Assembly: GCA_038245795.1 (NCBI GenBank)
Contig: JBBRSC010000006.1
Coordinates: 1-29,841 of the forward strand
From: JBBRSC01 sp038245795
GTDB lineage: Bacteria > Actinomycetota > Acidimicrobiia > Acidimicrobiales > Microtrichaceae
DNA length: 29,841 nucleotides
Reading direction: 5' to 3'
Shown: positions 22,526 through 29,841 of the stretch, piece by piece
How positions within the stretch are numbered: position 1 is the first letter of the stretch
Layout of the letters: every line of letters begins with the position of its first letter
Translations under genes and position numbers: made by a program
The notes under the pieces: model-generated
Seen by the model: the letters and a program-made list of their open reading frames with translations, nothing else
Databases searched by the model: none
What the model was told of the DNA's origin: nothing

Positions 22526-23383
22526 CTCCCGAGCTGCGTCGGTGTCCTGGCATTCGACCAGATCGAGATCGTCGGGCCCGAGCCCAGCCTGTTCGTACGC
22601 GTCGTGAGCCGCCAGCGTCGAAGGCGGCGTGATCCCCGTTTCGTCGATCCCACACAGGGGCGAGTCCTCGCCCAGAATGTTGCCCGGCAGGTGCGATCGC
22701 AGTGAGATCCCCGCGATCTCGATGGCCCGGTCGGTGCGAGATCGGGAGACCACCACTGCAGCGGCACCCTCGTTCGGTGAACACAACATCCAGAGGTGGA
22801 GCGGTTCGCAGATCACCCGTGAAGCAAGTACCTCCTCGGCGGTGACCGCCGTGCGGAACATGGCGTGCGGATTGGCGACACCGTTGGCGCGATTCTTCAC
22901 GACAACAGCCGCAAGGTGAGCCGTTGTGAGTCCGCTGTCGCGCAGCAGGCGTTGTGCTCGTAGTGCGAAGAACGCTGGCGCGGGGGTGAGTCCGCCTGTC
23001 TCCTGCCACGGCGCAAAGAATGACGAGCGGATGATGCCCTTCGGCATCTTTTCGAGACCGACCACCAGCGCGTGATCCATCTGGCCGGAGTCGATAGCGG
23101 TGCGCGCGAGGGCCAACGCCGCGCCGCCCGACGCGCATCCCGCCTCGACATCGATGATCGGCATGCCCGTCATGCCGAGCGCGCCCATGACACGATGCCC
23201 CGCAGCCACCCCGCCGTACGCGGTCCCGCAGAACACACCACCGATGGCTGTTGGTTCTCCGGGCGTCCAGAGGTCCGCATCAACGAGCGCCGTGCGAGCC
23301 GCTGACGCGCCCATCTGGGTGGCGGTCATGTCGTCGAAGCGACCAAATGGGTGGATCCCGACACCCGTGATGTAGGCAGTCAT
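22244..23383 (-). CDS. Thiolase-fold lipid-transfer-like protein lacking both catalytic histidines (possible aldolase)
   Basis: A 379-residue thiolase-superfamily protein of the SCP2/lipid-transfer type. Cys83 is kept (EAGCASGG). The two catalytic His seen in the other thiolase of this window are changed: the HDCFT block reads QDTDA (Gln279), and GHP reads GEP (Glu329 in LLSKGEPLGAS). A standard thiolysis is therefore unlikely. Thiolase-fold proteins with altered active sites that pair with DUF35 proteins include the Ltp2-type aldolases of steroid side-chain breakdown, which is the best functional guess. Its start overlaps the DUF35 gene stop as ATGA. Its 3' end overlaps the ferric-reductase frame by 282 bases. 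Confidence 0.85.
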   Translation of the reverse strand: MTAYITGVGIHPFGRFDDMTATQMGASAARTALVDADLWTPGEPTAIGGVFCGTAYGGVAAGHRVMGALGMTGMPIIDVEAGCASGGAALALARTAIDSGQMDHALVVGLEKMPKGIIRSSFFAPWQETGGLTPAPAFFALRAQRLLRDSGLTTAHLAAVVVKNRANGVANPHAMFRTAVTAEEVLASRVICEPLHLWMLCSPNEGAAAVVVSRSRTDRAIEIAGISLRSHLPGNILGEDSPLCGIDETGITPPSTLAAHDAYEQAGLGPDDLDLVECQDTDAARELLAWAELGLCGAGDQAQLLEEGATELTGRLPVNPSGGLLSKGEPLGASAVGQVVEICHHLRHEAGERQIVGARIGLAHVIGRGANACVTILRA

Positions 23384-23832
23384 GGTCTGGTGCGGGCGAA
23401 CGCCCAGGTCGTCACGTCGACCCCCTCGGTGGTGGTGACCACGTCGCCCACGAGCATCATTGGGTCACCGAAGGACAGGGTCGTCACGCCGGTGGCGATG
23501 AGCCGCCCGATGACCTTCAGGACCGGCTCGCCATCGAGTTCGACGATACCGAGCCCGTAGGGAACGACACCCGCGTAGCCGGGCGGCGCCACGTTGACCG
23601 ACGTCCAGCCCGACAGGGTTCCGAACCGCGGGAGATCCACCTCGACGATGTCGTCGGCGCCGGTGAACGGGCACAGCTCCTGGCGGGGAAAGTGTCGTTG
23701 GCCCGACGAGCGGGAGTACCCGCCGAGCAAGGTGATGGAGCCATCGTCGTCGTGACGGAAGAGTCCCGGGTGCAATGGTTGCGGTGGGCTCGTCACATCG
23801 GGCGGCACATCAGCTGTGAACTCAGATGGCAC
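23380..23832 (-). CDS. DUF35 / OB-fold protein, partner of the thiolase-fold protein
   Basis: A 150-residue OB-fold protein. DUF35 proteins usually bind acyl-CoA and bridge to a thiolase-fold partner. The OB strands are seen in GTLSGWTSVNVAPPGYAGVVPYGLGIVELD and VLKVIGRL. The preceding 'rubredoxin-like' ribbon is degenerate: FPRQELCPFTG has one Cys (54) and the first CxxC is absent, so zinc is probably not bound. The start is the GTG at 23832, overlapping the ligase stop by 11 bases. The stop overlaps the thiolase-fold start. Strict coupling implies a stoichiometric complex of the two. Confidence 0.82.
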   Translation of the reverse strand: MPSEFTADVPPDVTSPPQPLHPGLFRHDDDGSITLLGGYSRSSGQRHFPRQELCPFTGADDIVEVDLPRFGTLSGWTSVNVAPPGYAGVVPYGLGIVELDGEPVLKVIGRLIATGVTTLSFGDPMMLVGDVVTTTEGVDVTTWAFARTRP

Positions 23833-25327
23833 GTCCGGATGTCTCCCATTCGGGGGCGCGGAGGAGCCGCTTGAGGACTTTGCCGTTGGGATCGCGGGGG
23901 AGCGAGTCGCACAGCTCGATGATCGACGGCACCTTGTAGCCGTCGAGGTGTGTGGCGCACCATTCGGCGAGTTCGTCGGGGGAGGTCGTTGCCCTCGTCT
24001 CGATCACGGCCTTGAGGTGCTCGCCATCGCGATCGTCTGGAATGCCGAACACCGCGCAGTCGACCACCGATGGGTGCCGATGCAGAACCTCTTCAATTTC
24101 TCGCGGATAGATATTGACGCCTGCGCGGATGACCATGTCCACCAGACGGTCGGTCAGGTAGAGGTAGCCATCGGAGTCGAGGTGCCCGACGTCGCCGACC
24201 GTGAACGCATCGTCGTGCCACGCGTCGTCGGTCTTGGCGTCGTCGTTGTGGTAGCGGAAGCGGCCGTACGCGGGCTTGACATAGATCAACCCGTCGATGC
24301 CGGCCGGAACGGGTTCGTGCGTATCGGGGTTGAGTATTCGCACGTCAACGCCCGGCCACGGACGGCCGACGGTCCCAGGCCGTTCGGTCCATTCTTCGGC
24401 AGACACCCGGGTGGCTCCGCCTTCGCTCATGCCGTACAGCTCCCAGATCTGCGCTTGCGGCATGGCTTCGATGATCCGCTCCTTGATGATCGACGCGCAC
24501 GGTGCGCCGGCATGGAGTACATGGCGCAGGCTCGACAGATCGAAGGAGGCGAACTCGTCGCGGGGGATCTCGAGCAGGCGGATGAAGTGGGCCGGGGTGA
24601 GGAAGGTCGTCGTCACCCGATGGGTCTGTACCAGTCGGAGGAACTCCCGAGGATCCCAGCGATCCATCAACACCACCGTCCCCCCGCAATAGAGCGTGGT
24701 GTTGCAGTAGCCCGCAGGGCCAGCGTGGTAGAGCGGACCCGCCACCAGGTGGACGTCGGTAGGTCGGTAGCCCCACAGCGAGATCAGTCCCTCTTGGGCG
24801 AGCTCCATGGTTTCTGGCACGGCGAGCGCCGGATGGATCACACCCTTCGGCCGCCCGGAGGTTCCAGAGGTGTAGATGACCGGCCACGATGTCGGCCAGC
24901 GATAGGGCCAAGCGGGTTGGTCGACGGTGGCCGCAACGAGGCGCTCCTCATAGTCGCCTCCGACCCAGATCACCGGCAGCTCTGCAGGGGCAGCAGCTCC
25001 GACGATGGTCTCGAGGTCCTGATGGGCGATCAGGCAGGTGGCGCCAGAGTCGGCGAGGATCCACGACAGTTCCTCGGGGCGCAAATGCCAGTTGAGCGTG
25101 AGGACGGCAACTCCGAGTTTTGCGCTCGCCGCTGATGCTTCAATGAATTCGATGCAGTTCGGCAGCATCAGGGCGATTCGGTCGTTGGCCTGGACGCCGA
25201 CCTCGGCGAGCAGGATCGCCAGGCCCGTCGAACGATCATCGAGTTCTGCGTAGGTGAGTTCCTCGGTTTCGCACACGACCGCCAAATGATGCGGACGTTC
25301 AATGGCAGTGCGCAGAAACCCGTTCAT
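23822..25327 (-). CDS. Acyl-CoA synthetase (AMP-forming, class I adenylate-forming enzyme)
   Basis: A 501-residue ligase that activates a carboxylic acid with ATP and CoA. Motifs in order are the phosphate loop YTSGTSGRPKG at residues 152-162, the YGMSE adenine-binding motif, VGDVGHLDSDGYLYLTDR with the ribose-binding Asp, and the C-terminal catalytic Lys in LPRDPNGKVLKRLL. The length is typical of the shorter fatty-acid or aryl ligases. It heads a minus-strand operon with the DUF35 and thiolase-fold genes, so it probably makes the CoA ester they process. A GAGGGAG sequence lies somewhat far (about 16 nt) from the ATG. Confidence 0.94.
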   Translation of the reverse strand: MNGFLRTAIERPHHLAVVCETEELTYAELDDRSTGLAILLAEVGVQANDRIALMLPNCIEFIEASAASAKLGVAVLTLNWHLRPEELSWILADSGATCLIAHQDLETIVGAAAPAELPVIWVGGDYEERLVAATVDQPAWPYRWPTSWPVIYTSGTSGRPKGVIHPALAVPETMELAQEGLISLWGYRPTDVHLVAGPLYHAGPAGYCNTTLYCGGTVVLMDRWDPREFLRLVQTHRVTTTFLTPAHFIRLLEIPRDEFASFDLSSLRHVLHAGAPCASIIKERIIEAMPQAQIWELYGMSEGGATRVSAEEWTERPGTVGRPWPGVDVRILNPDTHEPVPAGIDGLIYVKPAYGRFRYHNDDAKTDDAWHDDAFTVGDVGHLDSDGYLYLTDRLVDMVIRAGVNIYPREIEEVLHRHPSVVDCAVFGIPDDRDGEHLKAVIETRATTSPDELAEWCATHLDGYKVPSIIELCDSLPRDPNGKVLKRLLRAPEWETSGRAI

Positions 25328-25361
25328 TCCGTCACCGTCCTGGCTCCCTCAGATGTGAGAC

Positions 25362-25381
25362 GTCGCCGCTCGCCCGGCGAC
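25362..25381. promoter_or_regulatory. 7-6-7 inverted repeat in the divergent ligase / CoA-transferase spacer
   Basis: GTCGCCG and CGGCGAC are exact reverse complements around CTCGCC. It lies 35 bases before the ligase start. A second imperfect repeat, GCGTGACGCCTGTCATGC, lies at 25403-25420. Either could be an operator for the divergent pair, but the high G+C makes chance matches likely. The 185-bp spacer shows no gene. Confidence 0.35.
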
Positions 25382-25500
25382 AATGTATCTGTCCTGCCGT
25401 CGGCGTGACGCCTGTCATGCGTTGCGAGGGCCTCGGAGCAACGTCTCGGAGTGTTGCGCAGCGCCCGGCGCCAGTCGGGCAGAGGCCATAGACCGGGCAG

Positions 25501-25506
25501 TATCCT
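25501..25506 (+). promoter_or_regulatory. Leaderless-type -10 hexamer (TATCCT) for the CoA-transferase
   Basis: TATCCT is followed by six bases and the GTG at 25513, with no Shine-Dalgarno sequence. This is the best -10 match among the four leaderless candidates in the window. Confidence 0.55.
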
Positions 25507-25512
25507 GCGCTG

Positions 25513-27192
25513 GTGTCGAAGGTCGTGCCACTCCGCGAGGCGATCGCCACCCACGTCCAACCGGGTGACGATCTGCACGTGATGTGTGGCCACACCCGCT
25601 GGACGGCCGGAGCGACCGAGGTGATCCGTCAATGGTGGGGCCGCGATCCAGGGTTCACGCTCACCATGCTGAGCCTCAGTTCGCTGGGGACGCTGTTCTT
25701 CCGGGGCGGTCTGGTCCGCAAGGTCGTCACCGGCTATTCGGGTGACGTCTTTCCGAACTTCTCGCCCAACGCGATCTTTGGCGACGCGTATCTGTCAGGT
25801 GACGTCGACGTCGAACACTGGTCATTCCTTGCGTTCCAACAGCGGCTCGAAGCGGCCGCCCGCGGGTTGCCAGCGATGGTGACCGGGTCGATCTCTGGGT
25901 CGTCGATGGAGGCGAACCCAGGGTTCAGCGTGGTCGATTCGCCGTTCGGTCCCGTCGGGTTGATCGCCCCCGCAGCGCCGGACGTTGCCCTGATCCACGG
26001 TGCTGTCGCCGACCGTGCGGGCAACGTCGCACTGCATCCGCCGACCCTCGAAGGGGTGTGGGGTGCCCTCGCAGCACGCCGGGGCGCCATCGTCACCGTC
26101 GAACGAATCGTGGATGACATTCGACCATGGGCACATCTGGTCACGCTCCCGGCGCATCGCGTCCTCTCGATCAGCGAGTGTCCGATGGGAGCACACCCCG
26201 GAGGCCTTTTCGGCACGTTCACCGATGCTGTGCCCTATGGCGAGGACCTCGAGTTCTGGGAGGAGGTGCGGAACGCCAGCCGACGGGACGACTTCGACGA
26301 GTGGATCCGTGAGTGGGTGCTGGACGTGGTCGATCACAATGCCTACGTGGCCAAGTTGGGTTCGGATCGAGTCGCTCGTCTGCTCGCCAGAGCGGCCCCC
26401 GATTCGTGGCGAGCAGACGAAGCAGCACATCCGCCTGATCTCACGGCTCCGGTCAACGACTGGGAACGCGCCGCCGTCCACGGCGCGCGTGTCCTTGCAA
26501 CGCGCATCGTTGCGACGTCCGCCAACGCAGCCCTGGCGGGCGCCGGCGTCGCCAATCTTGCCTGCTGGTTGGGTGTGCAGCAGGCCCGGGCTCAGGGTTC
26601 GTCCTGCGTCCTGACCGCCGAACTCGGATTGTGGGGCTACGAACCGACGCCCGCCGATCCGTTCGTGTTCAACCATCGCGCCTTTCCCAGCTCGACGATG
26701 TTGGCGGCATCGTCGGAGATCCTGGGAATGGTGATGAGCGGCCCGGGCACTCGATCAATCGCGTGTCTCGGTGCTGCGGTGATCGACGTCGAGGGCAACA
26801 TCGACTCGACCGAGATTCCCGGGCGGACGTTTCTTGTCGGGTCCGGCGGCGGCAACGATGTCGCGTCGACCGCCGATGAGGTCGTGGTGATGTGCACGTT
26901 GACGTCGCGTCGGACCATGGAACGGGTCCCGTATGTGACATCTCCAGGCCGCAACGTGAAGTTCCTGGTCACCGATCTGGCGACGTTCGTGAAGGGCCGC
27001 GATGGCCGCTTCATGCTGGTGGCGATTGCCCCCGGTGAGGGCACAGTCGACGAACGGATCGCTCACGTCGACGAGCTGGTCGGGTGGGACCTGAGTGTGG
27101 CGCCCCACGTGGTCGAACTCGATGATGTCACCGAGGACGAGGTTGGCGCCCTTCGGCGCTGGGATCCGCAGGGGTTCTTTCTTCGTGGCTGA
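25513..27192 (+). CDS. Fused alpha-beta family I CoA-transferase / CoA-hydrolase-like protein
   Basis: A 559-residue protein with two CoA-transferase domains. The first (to about residue 300) opens MSKVVPLREAIATHVQPGDDLHVMCGHTRWTAGATEVIRQ, split here only by reading, and contains the GLIAPAAPDVALIHGAVADRAGN strand. The second begins near WERAAVHGARVLATRIV and has TAEL (Glu370) at the place of the glutamate nucleophile of classic beta subunits. Separate subunits of similar type (IpdA/IpdB) open a steroid-ring CoA intermediate, so a hydrolase role is possible. Fusion of both halves in one chain is noteworthy. The start is GTG with a TATCCT hexamer six bases upstream. It overlaps the MFS gene by eight bases. 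Confidence 0.85.
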   Translation: MSKVVPLREAIATHVQPGDDLHVMCGHTRWTAGATEVIRQWWGRDPGFTLTMLSLSSLGTLFFRGGLVRKVVTGYSGDVFPNFSPNAIFGDAYLSGDVDVEHWSFLAFQQRLEAAARGLPAMVTGSISGSSMEANPGFSVVDSPFGPVGLIAPAAPDVALIHGAVADRAGNVALHPPTLEGVWGALAARRGAIVTVERIVDDIRPWAHLVTLPAHRVLSISECPMGAHPGGLFGTFTDAVPYGEDLEFWEEVRNASRRDDFDEWIREWVLDVVDHNAYVAKLGSDRVARLLARAAPDSWRADEAAHPPDLTAPVNDWERAAVHGARVLATRIVATSANAALAGAGVANLACWLGVQQARAQGSSCVLTAELGLWGYEPTPADPFVFNHRAFPSSTMLAASSEILGMVMSGPGTRSIACLGAAVIDVEGNIDSTEIPGRTFLVGSGGGNDVASTADEVVVMCTLTSRRTMERVPYVTSPGRNVKFLVTDLATFVKGRDGRFMLVAIAPGEGTVDERIAHVDELVGWDLSVAPHVVELDDVTEDEVGALRRWDPQGFFLRG

Positions 27193-28798
27193 ACCAGAGC
27201 TCGCCCCCGAAGCTCCGCCCTCGGCCTTGGCACCGCTGAAGATCAAGATCTTTCGAGCCCTGTGGATCGCCGGATTGGTGTCGAATGTCGGCACCTTCAT
27301 GCACACGACAGGCGCGTCATGGCAGATCACGACCCTCACCTCGTCGCCGACAGCCATTGCTCTGTTGCAAACCGTCTGGGCCGTCCCCGGGTTCCTGCTC
27401 GCGCTCGTGGCGGGGGCGTTGGCTGATGTCGTTGACCGGCGCCGGCTCCTCATCGTCACCCAAATCTTCATGGCGGCCGTGGCGGCGGTGACCGGGATCC
27501 TGGCGCTGACCAACCAACTCACGGTGACGTCGTTGTTGATCCTCACGTTTCTCCTGAGCGTGGGTGGCACCCTCAACATGCCGCCGTGGGTCGCCCTCAC
27601 CCCCGAGCTGGTGCCTCGGGAGACGCTCGGGCAAGCCATTGCGCTCAACTCGATCTCGATGAACATCGCGCAGTCGATCGGCCCGGCCATCGCCGGTCTG
27701 GTGATCGCATCGCTGGGAACGGGGGCGGTGTTCATCGTGAACTCCGTGTCGTTCTTCGCGGTCGTGCTGGTGGTCGTGAAATGGAAGCCGGCTGCCCGTG
27801 ACACCACACTTCCCGTCGAGCACGTCGTTGCCGCCATCCGCACGGGCGTTCGCTTCATTCGTCACTCACCGGCACTGCTGGTCATCCTCGCTCGACTGGC
27901 CCTCGTCGTGGTCTTCACGGCGTCGCTCACGGCGTTGCTGCCCGTCATTGCGCGGGGTCGATTGGGGGTGTCATCGGGCGGGTTCGGCCTCCTGTCGACA
28001 TCGCTCGGAATCGGGGCCATCGCCATGGCGGGGGTCCTGCCCCGACTCCGGTCCCGCGTCGGCCCGGACCGAACGATGGGCGCGGGAGCCGCGCTGTTTG
28101 CGGGCGGCCTCGTGCTCGTGGCGCTCAGCAGATCGTTGCCGTTGACGTGCCTCGCGCTGGCCGTGGCGGGGGCCGGATCGATCACGCAGATGACCACACT
28201 GTCGGCGCTGTTCCAAGGCTCGCTGCCAGCATGGGTGCGCGGACGGGGTCTCGCCCTCATCATGGTGGTGGTGTGGTCGGCGACGTCGGTCTCGGCGTTG
28301 AGTTGGGGCGCGCTGGCCAGCGCGACCTCGGCGTCGCTGTCGTTGATCGTCGCGGCGATGGGGCTGCTGGCGGTGACGTCCATCGCCACGGTGACGTTGG
28401 GATTGGGAGGTCGCGAGGGCATCGACCTGACCCCTCAACCATGGACGATGCCGGAGCTGGCGATTGAGCCATTGCCAGATGACGGGCCGGTGCTCGTGAC
28501 GGTCGAGTGGCGTGTGGATCCGAGCCGGCTCGACGAGTTCACCCGAGCGATGGCACCACTTCGACGGCAGCGCCGACGGGACGGCGCAATGACGTGGGGA
28601 TTGTTCGTCGACATGGCTGACCCGGGCCGCGTCGTCGAGTCGTTCACGGTGGCGACCTGGGTTGAACACGAGCGCCAACACGGCCGCTTCCTGGCGAGTG
28701 ACGCTCTGGAACAGGCCGAGGCACGTTCGATGCTCCTCGATGGCGTGGCGCCCAGGGTCACCCATCTGATCGCCCCGACTGCCCTCGATCACCCCTAA
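27185..28798 (+). CDS. MFS_3-family transporter with C-terminal ferredoxin-like (ABM-type) domain
   Basis: A 537-residue membrane protein. Residues 20-420 form a 12-helix major facilitator exporter of the 'transmembrane secretion effector' family, with the loop DVVDRRRLLI between helices 2 and 3 and NMPPWVALTPELVPRETLGQAIALNSIS between later helices. The last 110 residues (VLVTVEWRVDPSRLDEFTRAM, split by helices, to the end) form a soluble domain resembling antibiotic-biosynthesis monooxygenase folds, a known attachment in this family. The start is the GTG at 27185, overlapping the CoA-transferase stop by eight bases. It probably exports a substrate or by-product of the neighbouring pathway. 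Confidence 0.9.
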   Translation: MAEPELAPEAPPSALAPLKIKIFRALWIAGLVSNVGTFMHTTGASWQITTLTSSPTAIALLQTVWAVPGFLLALVAGALADVVDRRRLLIVTQIFMAAVAAVTGILALTNQLTVTSLLILTFLLSVGGTLNMPPWVALTPELVPRETLGQAIALNSISMNIAQSIGPAIAGLVIASLGTGAVFIVNSVSFFAVVLVVVKWKPAARDTTLPVEHVVAAIRTGVRFIRHSPALLVILARLALVVVFTASLTALLPVIARGRLGVSSGGFGLLSTSLGIGAIAMAGVLPRLRSRVGPDRTMGAGAALFAGGLVLVALSRSLPLTCLALAVAGAGSITQMTTLSALFQGSLPAWVRGRGLALIMVVVWSATSVSALSWGALASATSASLSLIVAAMGLLAVTSIATVTLGLGGREGIDLTPQPWTMPELAIEPLPDDGPVLVTVEWRVDPSRLDEFTRAMAPLRRQRRRDGAMTWGLFVDMADPGRVVESFTVATWVEHERQHGRFLASDALEQAEARSMLLDGVAPRVTHLIAPTALDHP

Positions 28799-28807
28799 CC
28801 CAACAGG

Positions 28808-29841
28808 TCAGGTGGCGGCGCGGGTTCGGAGCTGAGCGCGGTCGGCCTTGCCGGAACTGGCGAGCACCGGCAGCTCGTCGACAACCTCAATCCGCTCCGG
28901 CCACGTGAACTTGGTGGCGCCTCGCTCGGCGAACCATCGCTGGCACTCGGCGAGGTCGAACCCGGTGCCGGCCCGCAACACGACGTAGGCGCATACCCGT
29001 TCGCCGAGTCGCTCGTCGGGGAACCCGACAGCGACCGCCTGATGTACCGATGGGTGCGCCTCGAGGATGGCCTCGAGCTCGCCGGCGGAGATGTTCTCGC
29101 CGCCCCGGATGATGATGTCCTTGATCCGACCGACGATACGGAGCCACCCCTCGGCGTCGATGGTTGCGAGGTCGCCGGTTCGGAACCAGTCGTTCTGCAC
29201 CGACTCCGCCGTGCGCTCCGGGTCGATGTACCCCACGAACAACTCGGGCCCTCGTATCACCAGCTCTCCAGCAGTCCCTGCGGGCCGGTCCTCGAACGTG
29301 ATGACATCAACGACGCGCAACTGGATTGATCCGGCAGCCCGACCATCGCAGTCGCCGGTCCGTTCGGGGGGATCCCCGACGTGCCAGGTGGTGACCACCG
29401 GGGCTTCGGTGGATCCGTAGGTGCGCTTCACGATGGCGCCGAAGCCGGCCGAAGCCGATGCGATGAACGCCGGCGTGACCCCCGCACCTCCGCATGAGAT
29501 GAGCCTCATCGATTCCACGGCCGTGGTCGAAAAATTGGGGGCGGCCATCATCGTCTGGAAAAAGGTTGGAGGACCCATCATGAAGGTCACCCGGTGTTCC
29601 GCGACCAGTTCGACGGCTCGGTCGGGCGACCACTTGTCCATGAGCATCGAACACAATCCGCCGGTGCCAGGCAGCATGATCGCGTTCGACAGCCCTGAGA
29701 TGTGGGCCATCGGGGCGGGCATCAGCACAGTGTCGCGATCATCGATGCCGTGGATCTCCAGCAGTGTTGTCGCTTTGTACAGCAGCGCCCGGTGGGTGTG
29801 CATAACGCCCTTGGGCCCGCCGGTGGATCCCGACGTGAAGA
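28808..29841 (-). CDS. Acyl-CoA synthetase (AMP-forming), C-terminal part, cut by the window end
   Basis: The visible frame runs from the window edge with no start. It opens within the phosphate loop (FTSGSTGGPKGVMHTH, the first part at 29804-29841), followed by the YGSTE motif, WFRTGDLATIDAEGWLRIVGR with the ribose-binding Asp, IKDIIIRGGENISAGELE and the catalytic Lys region VLASSGKADRAQL. An internal ATG at 29803 is not the real start. It activates a carboxylic acid as its CoA ester. Its stop lies nine bases from the stop of the convergent transporter gene. GSTGGPKG has Gly where Thr/Ser-Lys-like residues are common, but this is a normal variant. Confidence 0.93.
   Translation of the reverse strand, partial: FTSGSTGGPKGVMHTHRALLYKATTLLEIHGIDDRDTVLMPAPMAHISGLSNAIMLPGTGGLCSMLMDKWSPDRAVELVAEHRVTFMMGPPTFFQTMMAAPNFSTTAVESMRLISCGGAGVTPAFIASASAGFGAIVKRTYGSTEAPVVTTWHVGDPPERTGDCDGRAAGSIQLRVVDVITFEDRPAGTAGELVIRGPELFVGYIDPERTAESVQNDWFRTGDLATIDAEGWLRIVGRIKDIIIRGGENISAGELEAILEAHPSVHQAVAVGFPDERLGERVCAYVVLRAGTGFDLAECQRWFAERGATKFTWPERIEVVDELPVLASSGKADRAQLRTRAAT

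Noticed and set aside
23816..25135. A 439-codon plus-strand frame opposite the acyl-CoA ligase
   Set aside because: It is a high-G+C shadow. The ligase on the other strand has every family motif, and this frame has none.

Overview
This is a high-G+C, densely packed bacterial chromosome segment. Many starts are GTG, most neighbouring genes overlap by 4 to 11 bases, and several genes look leaderless, with a TANNNT hexamer 6-7 nt before the start codon. Gene content (DUF2079 protein, MFS_3 transporter, CtpF-like ATPase, many acyl-CoA enzymes, OB-fold/DUF35 proteins with thiolase-fold partners) points to an actinobacterium, probably of the Acidimicrobiia type. That taxonomic guess is inference. 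I see no rRNA, tRNA, CRISPR array, phage or insertion sequence.

Layout. Positions 1-2455 hold the tail of a copper-chaperone-like protein and a CopA-type copper ATPase that is cut by one in-frame TAG codon. An aldo/keto reductase and a DUF2079 membrane protein follow (2516-5028). At 5124-9235 a tightly overlapping plus-strand operon encodes an FAH-family enzyme, a two-domain extradiol dioxygenase, an FAD aromatic monooxygenase and a PhyH-family dioxygenase. A 12-bp perfect palindrome sits before it. On the minus strand, 15606 down to 9225 encodes an M50 (site-2) protease translationally coupled to a CtpF-like P2-type ATPase, then an amidohydrolase, a GNAT acetyltransferase and an enoyl-CoA isomerase-like protein.

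At 15826-18419 (minus) an SCP2-type thiolase is coupled to a fusion of an HMG-CoA-synthase/KASIII-like domain and a DUF35 domain. A divergent acyl-CoA dehydrogenase (18516-19664) is separated from it by a spacer holding a strong operator-like inverted repeat. At 19880-22525 lie a Pro/Thr-rich exported protein, an ApbE flavin transferase and a ferric-reductase-like haem membrane protein. Its reading frame runs 282 bp antisense into a second thiolase-fold gene. That second set (22244-25327, minus) is a thiolase-fold protein lacking both catalytic histidines, a zinc-ribbon-less DUF35 protein and an acyl-CoA ligase. Divergent from it are a fused CoA-transferase and an MFS_3 exporter (25513-28798). 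The window ends inside another acyl-CoA ligase (minus).

Read together, the accessory genes look like a catabolic island for a ring-containing or branched acyl compound: ring hydroxylation and meta-cleavage, CoA activation, dehydrogenation, isomerisation, thiolysis or retro-aldol cleavage, and CoA transfer or hydrolysis. The substrate cannot be read from the sequence. The most unusual items are the thiolase / HMGS-like-DUF35 pair that recalls the archaeal thiolase-HMGCS-DUF35 complex, the modified thiolase-fold/DUF35 pair, the M50-CtpF coupled pair with a leader hairpin, and the amber-split copper ATPase.
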